From Variovorax paradoxus (GTDB lineage Bacteria; Pseudomonadota; Gammaproteobacteria; Burkholderiales; Burkholderiaceae_C), in NCBI GenBank assembly GCA_016806145.1, contig CP063167.1, positions 740,501-804,500 on the forward strand: a DNA stretch of 64,000 bases, given 5' to 3'. The notes beneath the pieces are model-generated. The model searched no databases. It had not been told where the DNA came from and saw only the letters and a program-made list of their open reading frames with translations. Numbering within the stretch: the first letter of the stretch is position 1; each line of letters begins with the position of its first letter. Shown here in pieces: positions 1 through 10,450 of the stretch. The translations under genes and the position numbers were made by a program.

Positions 1-381
1 GAGAGCTTCCTGCGCCTAGGGCTCGTATCGGGCATCGGCGGCGCCTGGTTCCTGACGCGCCTCGTCGGCCTGTCGAAGGCCATGGAGCTCACGCTGACGA
101 GCGAGTTCATCGACGCGCAGGCCGCCTTGCGCCTGGGCGTCGTTTCCCAGGTGTTCGGCGCGGGCCAGCTCCAGGAGGAAGCACGCAAGCTCGCCGAGCG
201 GATCGCGATGAACCCGCCGCATGGCATGCGCATGGCCAAGCGACTCGTGCGCGATGCCAGCCAGTCGACGCTGTCCGGCGCGCTCGAGCAGGCGGCCTCG
301 ATGCAGGCCATCCTGCTGTGCGGCGACGAGCACAAGAACGCGGTGCGCGGCTTCCTCGCGAACGCGCGCGGCGCCCGCTAA
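1..381 (+). CDS. Enoyl-CoA hydratase/isomerase, C-terminal part (cut by window edge)
   Basis: The reading frame is open from base 1 and ends in TAA at 379-381, so the N-terminal half lies outside the window. The visible 126 residues show the crotonase-family end: a glycine pair followed by a helix (GLVSGIGGAWFLTRLVG), then the conserved segment around FIDAQAALRLGVVSQVF and a C-terminal helix with KRLVRDA. Crotonases hydrate or isomerise acyl-CoA thioesters in the cytoplasm. A Bug-type binding protein follows 33 nt downstream, so the two are probably co-transcribed in a catabolic operon. The acyl-CoA substrate cannot be told from this part. Confidence 0.85.
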   Translation, partial: ESFLRLGLVSGIGGAWFLTRLVGLSKAMELTLTSEFIDAQAALRLGVVSQVFGAGQLQEEARKLAERIAMNPPHGMRMAKRLVRDASQSTLSGALEQAASMQAILLCGDEHKNAVRGFLANARGAR

Positions 382-414
382 TCATCGAGAACGAGCAAGA
401 CAGGAGACAAGCAG

Positions 415-1407
415 ATGAACAACACCGCCAGCCAGCTTTTCCGAATCGTCCGTTCGGCCTGCGTCCTCGCGGCCGCGACGATGGCGATGCCCGCCGTGTG
501 GGCGCAAGCCGCCCCCTATCCGAGCAAACCGATCGTCCTGGTCGTTCCCTTCGGCGCGGGCAGCGCCACCGACCAGCTCGCGCGGGCGGTCGGTGCCAGC
601 GTCGCGGAGCGCCTCAAGCAGCCGGTCGTCGTCGAGAACAAGGGCGGAGCGAGCGGGCTCATCGCGAGCCAGGAGGTGGCCCGGGCCGCGGGCGACGGCT
701 ATACGGTACTGATCACGACCAACACCACGCAGGTCGCGAACCCGCACCTGTTCAAGAAGCTTCCCTACGATCCGGTGAAGGACTTCAAGCCGGTGACCGG
801 CCTGGGCCGCGGCGGCATGGTGCTGGTGGTGCGCCCGGACTCGCGGCTGAAGAGCCTCGCCGACGTCATCGCCGCCGCGCGCGCCGCTCCCGGAAAGCTG
901 TCGTTCGGCGCCGGCAACTCGTCGAGCCGCATCGCCGGCGAGATGTTCAAGCAGATGAGCGGCACCGACCTGCTCTACGTGCCCTATCGCAGCAACCCTA
1001 GCGCCATGACCGACCTCATCGGCGGGCAGCTCGACATGATGATCGTCGACACCGTGACGGGCATTCCGAAGATCGAGGGCGGACGACTGCGCGCGATCGC
1101 CGTCTCGTCCGCCAAGCGGGTACCGGCGCTCGCCGGCGTGCCGACCTTCGACGAGTCGGGCATCAAGGGCTACGACCTCGGCTACTGGTTCGCGGCCTAT
1201 GTGCCCGCCGCCACGCCGGCGCCCGTGGTGTCGAAATTGCGCGACGCACTGGCCGCTGCCGTCGGCGGCCGCCGGACGCAAAGCTTCCTGCAGGCCTCGG
1301 GCGCCTCCGCGTGGACGACCGAGCCAGAGGAACTCGCGAGATTTCAGGCCGCAGAGTCGCGCCGGTGGAGCGAGGTCATCCAGGCCGCAGGCATCGAGCC
1401 GGAGTGA
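415..1407 (+). CDS. Bug/TctC family tripartite tricarboxylate transporter substrate-binding protein
   Basis: This is a 330-residue protein with a basic N-terminus and a hydrophobic signal peptide ending near VWAQA. It is followed by the Bug signature PYPSKPIVLVVPFGAGSATD and the later VGSA-like ligand loop region. Bug proteins are periplasmic Venus-flytrap receptors that bind carboxylates or related small molecules, sometimes for a TctAB permease that is often encoded elsewhere. No permease gene is visible here. An AGGAGA Shine-Dalgarno sits just upstream of the ATG. The upstream enoyl-CoA hydratase suggests the ligand feeds an acyl-CoA pathway, but that is inference. Confidence 0.9.
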   Translation: MNNTASQLFRIVRSACVLAAATMAMPAVWAQAAPYPSKPIVLVVPFGAGSATDQLARAVGASVAERLKQPVVVENKGGASGLIASQEVARAAGDGYTVLITTNTTQVANPHLFKKLPYDPVKDFKPVTGLGRGGMVLVVRPDSRLKSLADVIAAARAAPGKLSFGAGNSSSRIAGEMFKQMSGTDLLYVPYRSNPSAMTDLIGGQLDMMIVDTVTGIPKIEGGRLRAIAVSSAKRVPALAGVPTFDESGIKGYDLGYWFAAYVPAATPAPVVSKLRDALAAAVGGRRTQSFLQASGASAWTTEPEELARFQAAESRRWSEVIQAAGIEPE

Positions 1408-1420
1408 CCCACGCTCTTCT

Positions 1421-1759
1421 TTACTGAGGGCTTGTCGTGCGGCCCTGTCCCGTGGCTTGCGTGTTGGGGTTCTCGCCCATTCGGGAACCCGTCGTCGAGC
1501 TCGTTCCGGGGCGTGCCTGCTGGTTCGACGCCTTGCCCTGCGGGTTCAGGTTGCCACCCGACATCGAATTGCCCTGGCTGGTCGCGGAAGGCTGGGTGGT
1601 GGCCGAGGTGCCGCCATTCTTCGGTTGCGTCGCGACGCTGTCCGAGCTGTTCAGGCCCGGCCCGCCGCCGCCACCGCCGCTGCCACCGGACTGGGCCACG
1701 GCGGGCACGACGGCCAGCGCGAAACCGCTGGCGCAAAGGATTCGAGTGATTCGGTTCAT
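1421..1759 (-). CDS. Small secreted Gly/Ser/Thr-rich hypothetical protein
   Basis: This is a 112-residue protein starting at the ATG at 1757-1759 (MNRITRILCASG). The first 22 residues form a plain signal peptide ending AVAQ. The mature part is low complexity, rich in Gly, Ser, Thr, Asn and Gln, with a run of six glycines and no Cys. A longer frame reaching 2026 exists, but its extra N-terminus is arginine-rich and looks non-coding; the signal peptide decides the start. I do not recognise a domain. It is probably an exported, disordered protein of unknown role. It is convergent with the Bug gene. Confidence 0.6.
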   Translation of the reverse strand: MNRITRILCASGFALAVVPAVAQSGGSGGGGGGPGLNSSDSVATQPKNGGTSATTQPSATSQGNSMSGGNLNPQGKASNQQARPGTSSTTGSRMGENPNTQATGQGRTTSPQ

Positions 1760-1926
1760 GGAGAAGACTTTCGTGAAGTGATGGAGAGAAGACTTCAATG
1801 GACCGCCATGCCGCATCGGCCAGGGTGGGGCATCCGCGCCCTCCCGTGTCAGCCAACGCGCATCCCGCGCGACCCACGTCATGAGCCGCCGGTCTCCTAC
1901 GGCCGGCCCGCGAACGCGCCGGCACG

Positions 1927-3004
1927 GTGACGGCCATGGCCTCCTCCTCGACCCGAACCATCCCCGCGACCCCAAAGCCCTCAAAGCCCTCTCTCCCGCG
2001 CCTGTGCAAGGACGCCGTGATGGCATGGATCGACGATTTCGCGCCGAGCATGGGCGCGGCGATTTCGTACTACACGATGTTCTCGCTGGCGCCGCTGCTG
2101 GTGATCGTGATCGCGATCGCCGGCGCGCTGTTCGGCGCCGAAGCCGTGCAGGGTCAGATCGCGGCGCAGCTGTCGGGCCTGATCGGCGCGGAAGGTGCGC
2201 TCGCGGTGCAGGGGTTGATCCGCAGCGCCAGCGAACCCTCGCGCGGCCTGGTGGCCGGCGCGATCAGCATCGTCGTGCTGGTCGTCGGCGCGACCACGGT
2301 CTTCGCCGAACTGCAGAGCGCGCTCGATCGCATCTGGCATGTGCCCGAGCGCGCGAAGCCGCAGGGCGTGTGGGGCATCCTGCGCGCGCGCGTGCTGTCG
2401 TTCGGACTGATCCTCGGCCTCGCGTTCCTGCTCATGGTCTCGCTCGTGGTGAGCGCGGCGCTGGCCGCCCTGGGAAGCTGGAGCGCCGCGCTGCTGCCGG
2501 GATGGGAGGCGCTGCTGCAGGGCGTCAACATCCTCGTCTCGCTCGCGATCCTCACCGTGCTGTTCGCGATGATCTTCAAGTTCATGCCGAGCGCGCCGAT
2601 CGCCTGGCGCGACGTGTGGGTCGGCGCCGGCGTGACCGCGGTGCTGTTCGAGATCGGCAAGGTGCTGATCGGCCTGTACCTCGGCAAGAGCGGCGTCAAC
2701 GAATCCTTCGCGGCCGCGGGCTCGCTGGTGGTGCTGCTGGCCTGGGTCTACTACGCGGCGCAGATCTTCCTGCTGGGCGCGGAGTTCACCAAGGTCTATG
2801 CCAATGCCCACGGGTCGGTGGCCGCGAGCAAGGCGCAGGCGGCCACGCAAGAAGCCGCGCGGCAGGCGGAAGTAGGCACGGACAGCCTGGGCCCGAGCGT
2901 GCGCGTGTCCCCGAAGGATGCTCCTCGCGCACCGCGCGGGCTGGCAGCGCCCCTGGCCATGTTCGCCGGCGGCGCGCTGTTCATGGCGGTGGCGATGCGG
3001 CGGA

Positions 3005-3033
<29 letters not shown>
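1927..3033 (+). CDS. YihY/virulence factor BrkB family inner-membrane protein
   Basis: The product is 368 residues from the GTG at 1927; an in-frame ATG at 1936 is an equally good start. The family core begins at about residue 30 (DFAPSMGAAISYYTMFSLAPLLVIV) and continues with about six hydrophobic segments, including SLVVLLAWVYYAAQIFLLGAEF, the typical last two helices. The C-terminal 70 residues are a hydrophilic tail plus one more hydrophobic stretch. YihY proteins are inner-membrane proteins of unsettled function; the old RNase BN label was withdrawn. Its 3' end overlaps the convergent recQ by 29 nt. Confidence 0.88.
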
Positions 3034-4749
<1,716 letters not shown>

Positions 4750-4750
<1 letters not shown>

Positions 4751-5052
4751 CAGGCGGTCTCTTCGTCGTTGTCCTCGCCGTCGTTCTCGTCGGCAAGTTC
4801 TTCGGGATTCAATGCTTCGGGATCGTCGACGGCGTCGGCGACTTCCGTCGCGGCGTCCGGGAAGACGCCCACGCGGTCGGGCAGGATGTCCGCGTTGGTC
4901 GCCGGCTCCTCGCCGCCGTCGATGACCGCGCGGTCGTCGCCCGCGGCATCGCTGCCGCTGTCGCTGGAATCGCTGGGGCCGAGGGCGTCGGCGTCGGTGC
5001 CCTTGGGGGCGGTCGGGGCGTGCTCGCCGCCGAGGATGCTGCTGGTTGCCAT
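4750..5052 (-). CDS. Small acidic hypothetical protein upstream of recQ
   Basis: This is a 100-residue protein starting at the ATG at 5050-5052 (MATSSILGGEHAPTAPKG). It is strikingly acidic, with a C-terminus dominated by Asp and Glu, no Cys and few hydrophobic runs, so it is probably disordered and cytoplasmic. The upstream sequence reads GGAAACGACGCAC, a weak ribosome site. Its TGA overlaps the recQ ATG, so the two are likely translated together. I know no function; a charged accessory or DNA-mimic role would be speculation. Confidence 0.65.
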
Positions 5053-5175
5053 GTGCGTCGTTTCCTTTAGAGACAGATGCACAGACTGGGAGCCATCGGG
5101 CGCGTCGGAAGTAGGAGATTCGCGCATCCGGGCCGCCATCGATGTCTACGGCTGCGGGTCGCCTCGACGGACGCC

Positions 5176-5967
5176 TCAGACCGGCGGGTAGCTCCCGGTC
5201 CCGTCGGGCCAGCGCGTGAGCACCTCGTGGCCCTCGGGCGTGACCGCCACCATGTGCTCCCACTGGGCCGACAGCGAGCGGTCCTTCGTCACCACTGTCC
5301 AGCCATCGGGCAGGTGGCGGATCTCGCGCCCGCCCGCGTTGAGCATCGGCTCGATGGTGAACACCATGCCCGGCACGAGCCGCAGGCCCTCGCCGCGGCG
5401 TCCGTAGTGCAGCACCTGCAGGTCCTCGTGGTAGACCTGCCCGATGCCGTGGCCGCAGAACTCGCGCACCACGCCGAAGTGCTCGCGCTGCGCCACCGAC
5501 TGGATCGCATGGCCGATGTCGCCCAGCGTGGCGCCGGGCCTGACGGCGAGGATGCCGGCGCGCATCGCCTCGTAGGTCGTTTCCACCAGCCGGCGCGCGA
5601 CCACGCTGGGCGCGCCGACGAAGTACATGCGGCTGGTGTCGCCGAACCAGCCGTCCTTGATGACGGCCACGTCGATGTTGACGATGTCGCCCTTCTTCAG
5701 GACCTTGTCGGGCGAGGGAATGCCGTGGCAGACCACCTGGTTGACCGAGGTGAGGATGGTCTTTGGATACCCCAGGTAGCCCACGTTGGCCGGGACGAGT
5801 CCCTGCACGTTCACGATGTAGTCGTGGCAGATGCGGTCGAGGGTTTCGGTGCTCACGCCCGGCACCACGTGCGGCTCGATCATGGCGAGCACCTCGGCCG
5901 CGAGGCGCCCGGCCTGGCGCGCCTTCTCGATCTCTTCGGGGGACTTGATGTGGATGCCGGAAGCCAT
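5176..5967 (-). CDS. map: Type I methionyl aminopeptidase
   Basis: This is a 263-residue protein from the ATG at 5965-5967 (MASGIHIKSPEEIEKARQAGRLAAE cut short). The five metal ligands are visible in order: Asp in NIDVAVIKDGWFGDTSR (two), His in FCGHGIGQVYHE, Glu in FTIEPML and Glu in QWEHMVAVTPEG. The enzyme removes the initiator Met from nascent proteins in the cytoplasm. An in-frame extension reaches 6069, but its extra residues do not match the family and the GAGG 10-13 nt upstream favours 5967. It is divergent from the DUF1444-like gene across an AT-rich spacer. Confidence 0.93.
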   Translation of the reverse strand: MASGIHIKSPEEIEKARQAGRLAAEVLAMIEPHVVPGVSTETLDRICHDYIVNVQGLVPANVGYLGYPKTILTSVNQVVCHGIPSPDKVLKKGDIVNIDVAVIKDGWFGDTSRMYFVGAPSVVARRLVETTYEAMRAGILAVRPGATLGDIGHAIQSVAQREHFGVVREFCGHGIGQVYHEDLQVLHYGRRGEGLRLVPGMVFTIEPMLNAGGREIRHLPDGWTVVTKDRSLSAQWEHMVAVTPEGHEVLTRWPDGTGSYPPV

Positions 5968-6103
5968 GGATGCTCGAACCTCAATGCATGTCGAATATAC
6001 GAAACATATATGAATCATACACGTTCCGTAGCATCCACCCTCGCCCGCAAGGAGGGGCCGACGTGACACGGGCGCTGCCTATACTGGTTCGCAGGAGGGG
6101 AAC
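5968..6103. promoter_or_regulatory. AT-rich divergent promoter spacer (map / DUF1444-like gene)
   Basis: About 35 bases at 5990-6025 are much more AT-rich than the surroundings, with several TATA-like hexamers (GAATATACG, CATATATG). This lies between two divergent genes and is the natural place for their promoters. No exact -35/-10 pair is assigned. Confidence 0.35.
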
Positions 6104-7336
6104 ATGCTGTCATTCATCCGCCGCCTTTTCGACCGGAAGCCCGGCACCGAACAGGTCGCCCGATTGCTCCTGCAGGAGCTGCAACGCCTGCTGCCCGACG
6201 AGAAGCTCGTCCTCGATCCCGAGCAGTTCCTGATCCGCCGCGCCGACGGCGGCACGGTCTACCTGCACAACCTCTACACCGACTACTGCCAGGCCCGGCC
6301 GGCGGAGCGCCGCGAGCAGATCGCGCGCTTCGCGCTGGGGGTGGCGGGCATCGGCAGCGACCGGCCCGCCGACTTCGACGAGGCCCGGCCGCGGCTGCTG
6401 CCGATACTGCGGCGCCTCGCCGGCGTGGACCTCGCGCGGATCTCGCATGGCGACTTCTCGAAGAAGCTCGAGGACACCATGGCGTGGAGCCCGTTCTCGC
6501 CGACGCTGGGCGCGGCCGTCGCCATCGACAGCGACCATGCGATCGCGCAGGTGAGCAACGACGACCTCGAGCGCTGGGGCATCGGCTTCGAGCAGGCCTT
6601 CGAGATCGCGGTCGACAACCTGCGCCACAAGGCCGCGCCGGCCTTCGGCCAGCTCACGCCCGGGCTCTACGTGTCGAACTACGGCGACTACTACGACGCC
6701 GGCCGCATCTTCCTGCACGAGCTGGCCTGGCAGCTGCCGCTCGATGGCGATCCGGTGGCGATGGCGCCGAACCGCACCTGCCTGCTGGTCTGCGGTGCCG
6801 ACGATGCGGAAGCGCTCGAGAACATGATCGCGACCGCGCGCCGGGTGCTGCGCGAACAGTCGCGCCCGCTGAGCGCCGAGATGTTCAGGCTGCGCGACAG
6901 GACGTGGTCGCTGTGGACCCCGCCCGGGCAGGCCGGCGTGCAGCTCACGGCGCTGCTGCGCGAGGAAAAAGCGGTCGACTACAACGACCAGCGGGAAGTG
7001 CTCGAGAAAGCCCACGAGGCGGCGGGCGTCGACGTCTTCGTCGCCAAGCACAGCCTGCTGCAGCGCGACTCCGACGGCGCCGTGATCAGCTATGCGGTGC
7101 TGCCCAAGGGCGTCGACACCTGGCTGCCCGAAGCCGACTTGGTCTTTCTCTGCGAGGTCGCGGGCGAAACCCCGACCATCGTAGCGTGGCCGCATTTCGC
7201 CGAGCATGCGGGCCACCTGCTCGAACGGCTGCCGCTGGCCGTGCCGCGCTGGAAGGTGCTCGGCTATCCCGAGGGCGACTGCCTGCGAAGACTGCAGGAA
7301 CTGGCAACGACGGTGGAGGCCGTGCAGCGCCAGTGA
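6104..7336 (+). CDS. DUF1444-like (YtpQ-type) hypothetical protein
   Basis: This is a 410-residue soluble protein with no signal peptide. The N-terminal half resembles the DUF1444/YtpQ pattern: a short MLSFIRRLF start, LLPRL-type segments around ARPRLLPILRRL, and the segment SNDDLERWGIGFEQAFEIAV that matches the YtpQ line where a Trp-Gly is followed by an Ala-rich helix and Asn-Leu. The C-terminal half is unassigned. The function of the family is unknown. GGAGGGG 5 nt before the ATG is a strong ribosome site. It is convergent with the large regulator that ends at 7358. Confidence 0.6.
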   Translation: MLSFIRRLFDRKPGTEQVARLLLQELQRLLPDEKLVLDPEQFLIRRADGGTVYLHNLYTDYCQARPAERREQIARFALGVAGIGSDRPADFDEARPRLLPILRRLAGVDLARISHGDFSKKLEDTMAWSPFSPTLGAAVAIDSDHAIAQVSNDDLERWGIGFEQAFEIAVDNLRHKAAPAFGQLTPGLYVSNYGDYYDAGRIFLHELAWQLPLDGDPVAMAPNRTCLLVCGADDAEALENMIATARRVLREQSRPLSAEMFRLRDRTWSLWTPPGQAGVQLTALLREEKAVDYNDQREVLEKAHEAAGVDVFVAKHSLLQRDSDGAVISYAVLPKGVDTWLPEADLVFLCEVAGETPTIVAWPHFAEHAGHLLERLPLAVPRWKVLGYPEGDCLRRLQELATTVEAVQRQ

Positions 7337-7357
7337 GTGGAGCGGCGGACGCCGCGT

Positions 7358-10234
7358 TCAGACCGCCGCATCCTCCACGCCGTCGAGCAGGCGCGCGGCC
7401 TCCTGCAGGTCGGTCGTCTCGAAGCCCTCGGTGAAGTTGGCGAACACCTCCGCGAGCAGATCCCTTCCTTCCTGCGCGCGCTCGCCATCGGCCCACAGCC
7501 GCGCCAGGTCCATCGCCACGCGCAGCTCCCACGAGCGCGCGCCCTGCTGGCGGCTGACCGCCAGCGCTTCGTCCAGGCATTGCCGCGCCTGCGCGAGGCG
7601 CGGGGCCGGCCCGCCCGACAGCGCGCGCGCCTTCACGCGCAGCAGCTCCGGCAGGTTGTAGAGGTCGCCCTTGGCATGGACCAGCGCGAGCGTGTCGTCC
7701 ATCAGGGCCAGGGCTTCGTCGTGCCGGCCGGTCATGACCAGGCCTTCCGCGAGCGTGAGGTTGAAGGCCGAGGTCAGCAGCTCGTAGCGCGATTCGCGCA
7801 GCTCGACCAGGCAGCCCTGCAGCGCGCGCACGCCCTGCTCGGCATCGCCGCGCCGCACGCAGAGCTCGCCCTTCACGCCGCGGCCCACCGCGAGGTAGGG
7901 CGTGAGCGAATGCGATTCGGCGAAGGCGATGAAGCTGTCGATGTCGCGCTCGGCGCGCTCGAGATCACCGGCCCAGAGATAGACCGACACGGCCCAGATC
8001 AGCGCGATGCACAGCGTGACCGGATGATTGAGCTCGCGCGCCTCGTCGACCGCGCGCTGCGCCAGCGCCATCGCCTGCGAGGGATGGCCCTGCAGCCACA
8101 GGGTGCGGGCCAGCGAGATGCAGGCGCGGTTGTGGAAGTCGAAGCCCGAGTAGATGCTGGTGCCCTGCCGCGACAGCGTCGACCCCGCGATCGCGGCCTC
8201 GAGGAAATGCCGCGCGCCGGCCTGGTCGCCCAGCAGGTGGTTCGACAGCCCCACGAGCGAATCCGCGGTGGCGCGGGCGGTCGGGTCGTCGATCGAGGCC
8301 GCCACGCGTGCGCAGCGCTTGGCGTAGCTCAGCGACTCCACGAAATCGCCGATGCGCTCGTGGAAGATCTGCAGCCGCGCCAGCAGCTGGACCTGGCTCG
8401 CGCCGTCGCCGAGCGCCTCGGCCACCTGCAGGCTGCGCTCGAGCGCATGCCGCACCTCGTCGCTGTTGCCGCGCGTGAACATCTGCGAGAGGCCCACGGC
8501 CGCCTGCAGATGCATCTCGACCGCGCTGCCGCGCGCGGCGGGCGTGAGTTCGGCCAGCGCGCGCTTCGACCAGGCATGGCACTCGGCCAGTAGCGACATC
8601 GCCATGAAGGCTGGCACCGCCGCCACCGCCAGCGAAAGGCCCAGGTCTCTGTCGCCGCCGCGGTCGAAGCACCACGCAAGCGCCGAGCGCACGTTGCCGA
8701 GGTCGGCCAGGTCGGAGGCGCGCGCGGTATCGCCCGAGAACGCATCGTGCTCGGCGGCCATGCGCTCGAGCCGCGTCCGGAAGTGCAGCGCATGGCGGCG
8801 CGCGCTCGCCTCGGCGGTCGGCGCATCGGCCTTGGCGAGCGCATAGGCGCGCGTGCTCTCGAGCAGGCGGTACTGCGCGGAACCACCCGCGCGATGCACC
8901 GCGAGCAATGATTTCTCGGCCAGGCTCGCGATCGCGTCGACCACCTGCGCCTGTGTCAGCGCCTCATCGGCCACCACCTGCCGTGCAGCCTCGAGCGAGA
9001 AGCGGCCGACGAAGACCGCGAGCCGGCACAGCACCTCGCGCTCGCGCGGGTCGAGCAACTCGTAGCTCCAGTCCAGCGTGGCCTGCAGCGTCTGGTGGCG
9101 CGGCCGCGCCGTGCGCTGCCCGAGCCACGACAGCGCCAGCCGCTCGTCGAGCAGCGCGGCGGTCTGGCGCAGGCCATAGGTCGTCACGCGGCGTGCCGCG
9201 AGTTCGATCGCGAGCGCGAGGCCGTCGAGCTTCCTGCAGATGCCCGCGACGACCTGCGCGTCGGCATCGTCGAGCGCCGGCATCGCGCCGCTCGCGCCGG
9301 CCCGGTCCATGAACAGGCGCGTGGCCGGATACAGCAGCACGTCGCGCGCGAGCAGGCCGGGCTGGTCGGGCGGCGTGGCCAGCGGGTCGAGCGGATGGAT
9401 GTGCTCGCCCGGCACGCGCAGCGCCTCGCGGCTGGTCGCGAGCAGGTGGATGCCGGGCGCGGCCTGGAAGATGCGCTCGGCCAGCGACGCGGCCGCTGCG
9501 ATCACGTGCTCGCAGTTGTCGAGGATCAGCAGCATTCGCCGCCCGCGCAGGTAGGCGACGAGGCTGGGCACCGGATCGGCCGAGCGCACCGACAGCCCGA
9601 GCATCGAGGCGATGGCGCTCGGCACCAGGCCGGGGTCGGCCAGCATCGAGAGGTCGACGAAGACCACCGCGCCGTCGAAGCCGCTCAACATGTCCTGCCC
9701 CACGCGGATCGCGACCGAGGTCTTGCCCACGCCGCCCGAGCCCACGATGGTGACGAAGCGGCTCCGGGCGAGCTGGGCCGGAATCGCCGCGAGGTCCTTG
9801 GCGCGGCCCAGCAGTTCCAGCGGCTGCGCCGGCAGGCCCGGTTCGATCGCTCCCACCGCGGCTGGCGCGTCGGCCCGCATTTCGGGCGCGGCCTCGCCGC
9901 GCGTGACACGCGCGACGAAGCAGTAGCCGCGGCCCACCACGTTCGACAGGTAGCGCGCGCCGTCCTGGCCGTCGTTCAAGGCCTGGCGCAGCATCGTGAT
10001 CTGGTAGCGCAGGCTGCCGTCGGACACCACCATGCCGGGCCAGGCGCGCGCCATCAGCTCCTGCTTGCTCACGATCGCGTTGGCCTTCGCGACCAGCACC
10101 AGCAGCACGTCCATCGCGCGACCGCCGAGCTCTACCGGTTCGCCGTCGCGCGCGAGCAGGCGTTCGCCCACGCGCAGCGTGAAGGGTCCGAAGTGAAGGA
10201 TGTCATCGGCCCCGGAGGGCGGTGCGTCGCTCAT
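7358..10234 (-). CDS. Winged-helix / ATPase / TPR transcriptional regulator
   Basis: This is a 958-residue protein from the ATG at 10232-10234. Residues 12-110 form an OmpR-type winged helix (FGPFTLRVGERLL to VVGRGYCFVARV). Residues about 140-450 form an NB-ARC-like ATPase with a P-loop GSGGVGKT at 165-172 and a Walker B-like MLLILDNCEHVI. The rest is helical, consistent with TPR repeats. This is the layout of SARP/LAL-like one-component regulators that sense a ligand or partner through the repeat region. It is divergent from the exported epoxide hydrolase, its likely target; a 14-bp palindrome lies in the spacer. Confidence 0.85.
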   Translation of the reverse strand: MSDAPPSGADDILHFGPFTLRVGERLLARDGEPVELGGRAMDVLLVLVAKANAIVSKQELMARAWPGMVVSDGSLRYQITMLRQALNDGQDGARYLSNVVGRGYCFVARVTRGEAAPEMRADAPAAVGAIEPGLPAQPLELLGRAKDLAAIPAQLARSRFVTIVGSGGVGKTSVAIRVGQDMLSGFDGAVVFVDLSMLADPGLVPSAIASMLGLSVRSADPVPSLVAYLRGRRMLLILDNCEHVIAAAASLAERIFQAAPGIHLLATSREALRVPGEHIHPLDPLATPPDQPGLLARDVLLYPATRLFMDRAGASGAMPALDDADAQVVAGICRKLDGLALAIELAARRVTTYGLRQTAALLDERLALSWLGQRTARPRHQTLQATLDWSYELLDPREREVLCRLAVFVGRFSLEAARQVVADEALTQAQVVDAIASLAEKSLLAVHRAGGSAQYRLLESTRAYALAKADAPTAEASARRHALHFRTRLERMAAEHDAFSGDTARASDLADLGNVRSALAWCFDRGGDRDLGLSLAVAAVPAFMAMSLLAECHAWSKRALAELTPAARGSAVEMHLQAAVGLSQMFTRGNSDEVRHALERSLQVAEALGDGASQVQLLARLQIFHERIGDFVESLSYAKRCARVAASIDDPTARATADSLVGLSNHLLGDQAGARHFLEAAIAGSTLSRQGTSIYSGFDFHNRACISLARTLWLQGHPSQAMALAQRAVDEARELNHPVTLCIALIWAVSVYLWAGDLERAERDIDSFIAFAESHSLTPYLAVGRGVKGELCVRRGDAEQGVRALQGCLVELRESRYELLTSAFNLTLAEGLVMTGRHDEALALMDDTLALVHAKGDLYNLPELLRVKARALSGGPAPRLAQARQCLDEALAVSRQQGARSWELRVAMDLARLWADGERAQEGRDLLAEVFANFTEGFETTDLQEAARLLDGVEDAAV

Positions 10235-10359
10235 GGCGGGTGGGGGGTCTGCGGGCGTCGGGGCGCGCCGAGGATACCCGAGCCACAGCGCCGACACGGG
10301 CTTCGCGGAGCCGGCGCGCGGCGGATTTGTATGACCGTGTGTCGCGTCGCCCTTCGAAT

Positions 10360-10369
10360 ACACAGGCAT
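10360..10369 (+). promoter_or_regulatory. ACACAGGCAT motif, copy 1
   Basis: The 10-mer ACACAGGCAT lies 81 nt before the epoxide hydrolase start. The identical 10-mer occurs 98 nt before the alpha/beta hydrolase start at 21949. In both cases the next two bases fit RC. It could be a shared activator site or chance. Confidence 0.3.
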
Positions 10370-10371
10370 GC

Positions 10372-10385
10372 GAATCGGCCGATTC
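10372..10385. promoter_or_regulatory. 14-bp perfect palindrome upstream of the epoxide hydrolase gene
   Basis: GAATCGGCCGATTC reads the same on both strands. It lies 66 nt before the epoxide hydrolase ATG, in the spacer shared with the 958-residue regulator, so it is a good operator candidate. A binding protein is not shown by the sequence. Confidence 0.45.
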
Positions 10386-10450
10386 TTCACACATGCGGGA
10401 TACATCGGCTGGCTTCAATCGAGTGGCTTTCACTTCACAGAGACCACGCC

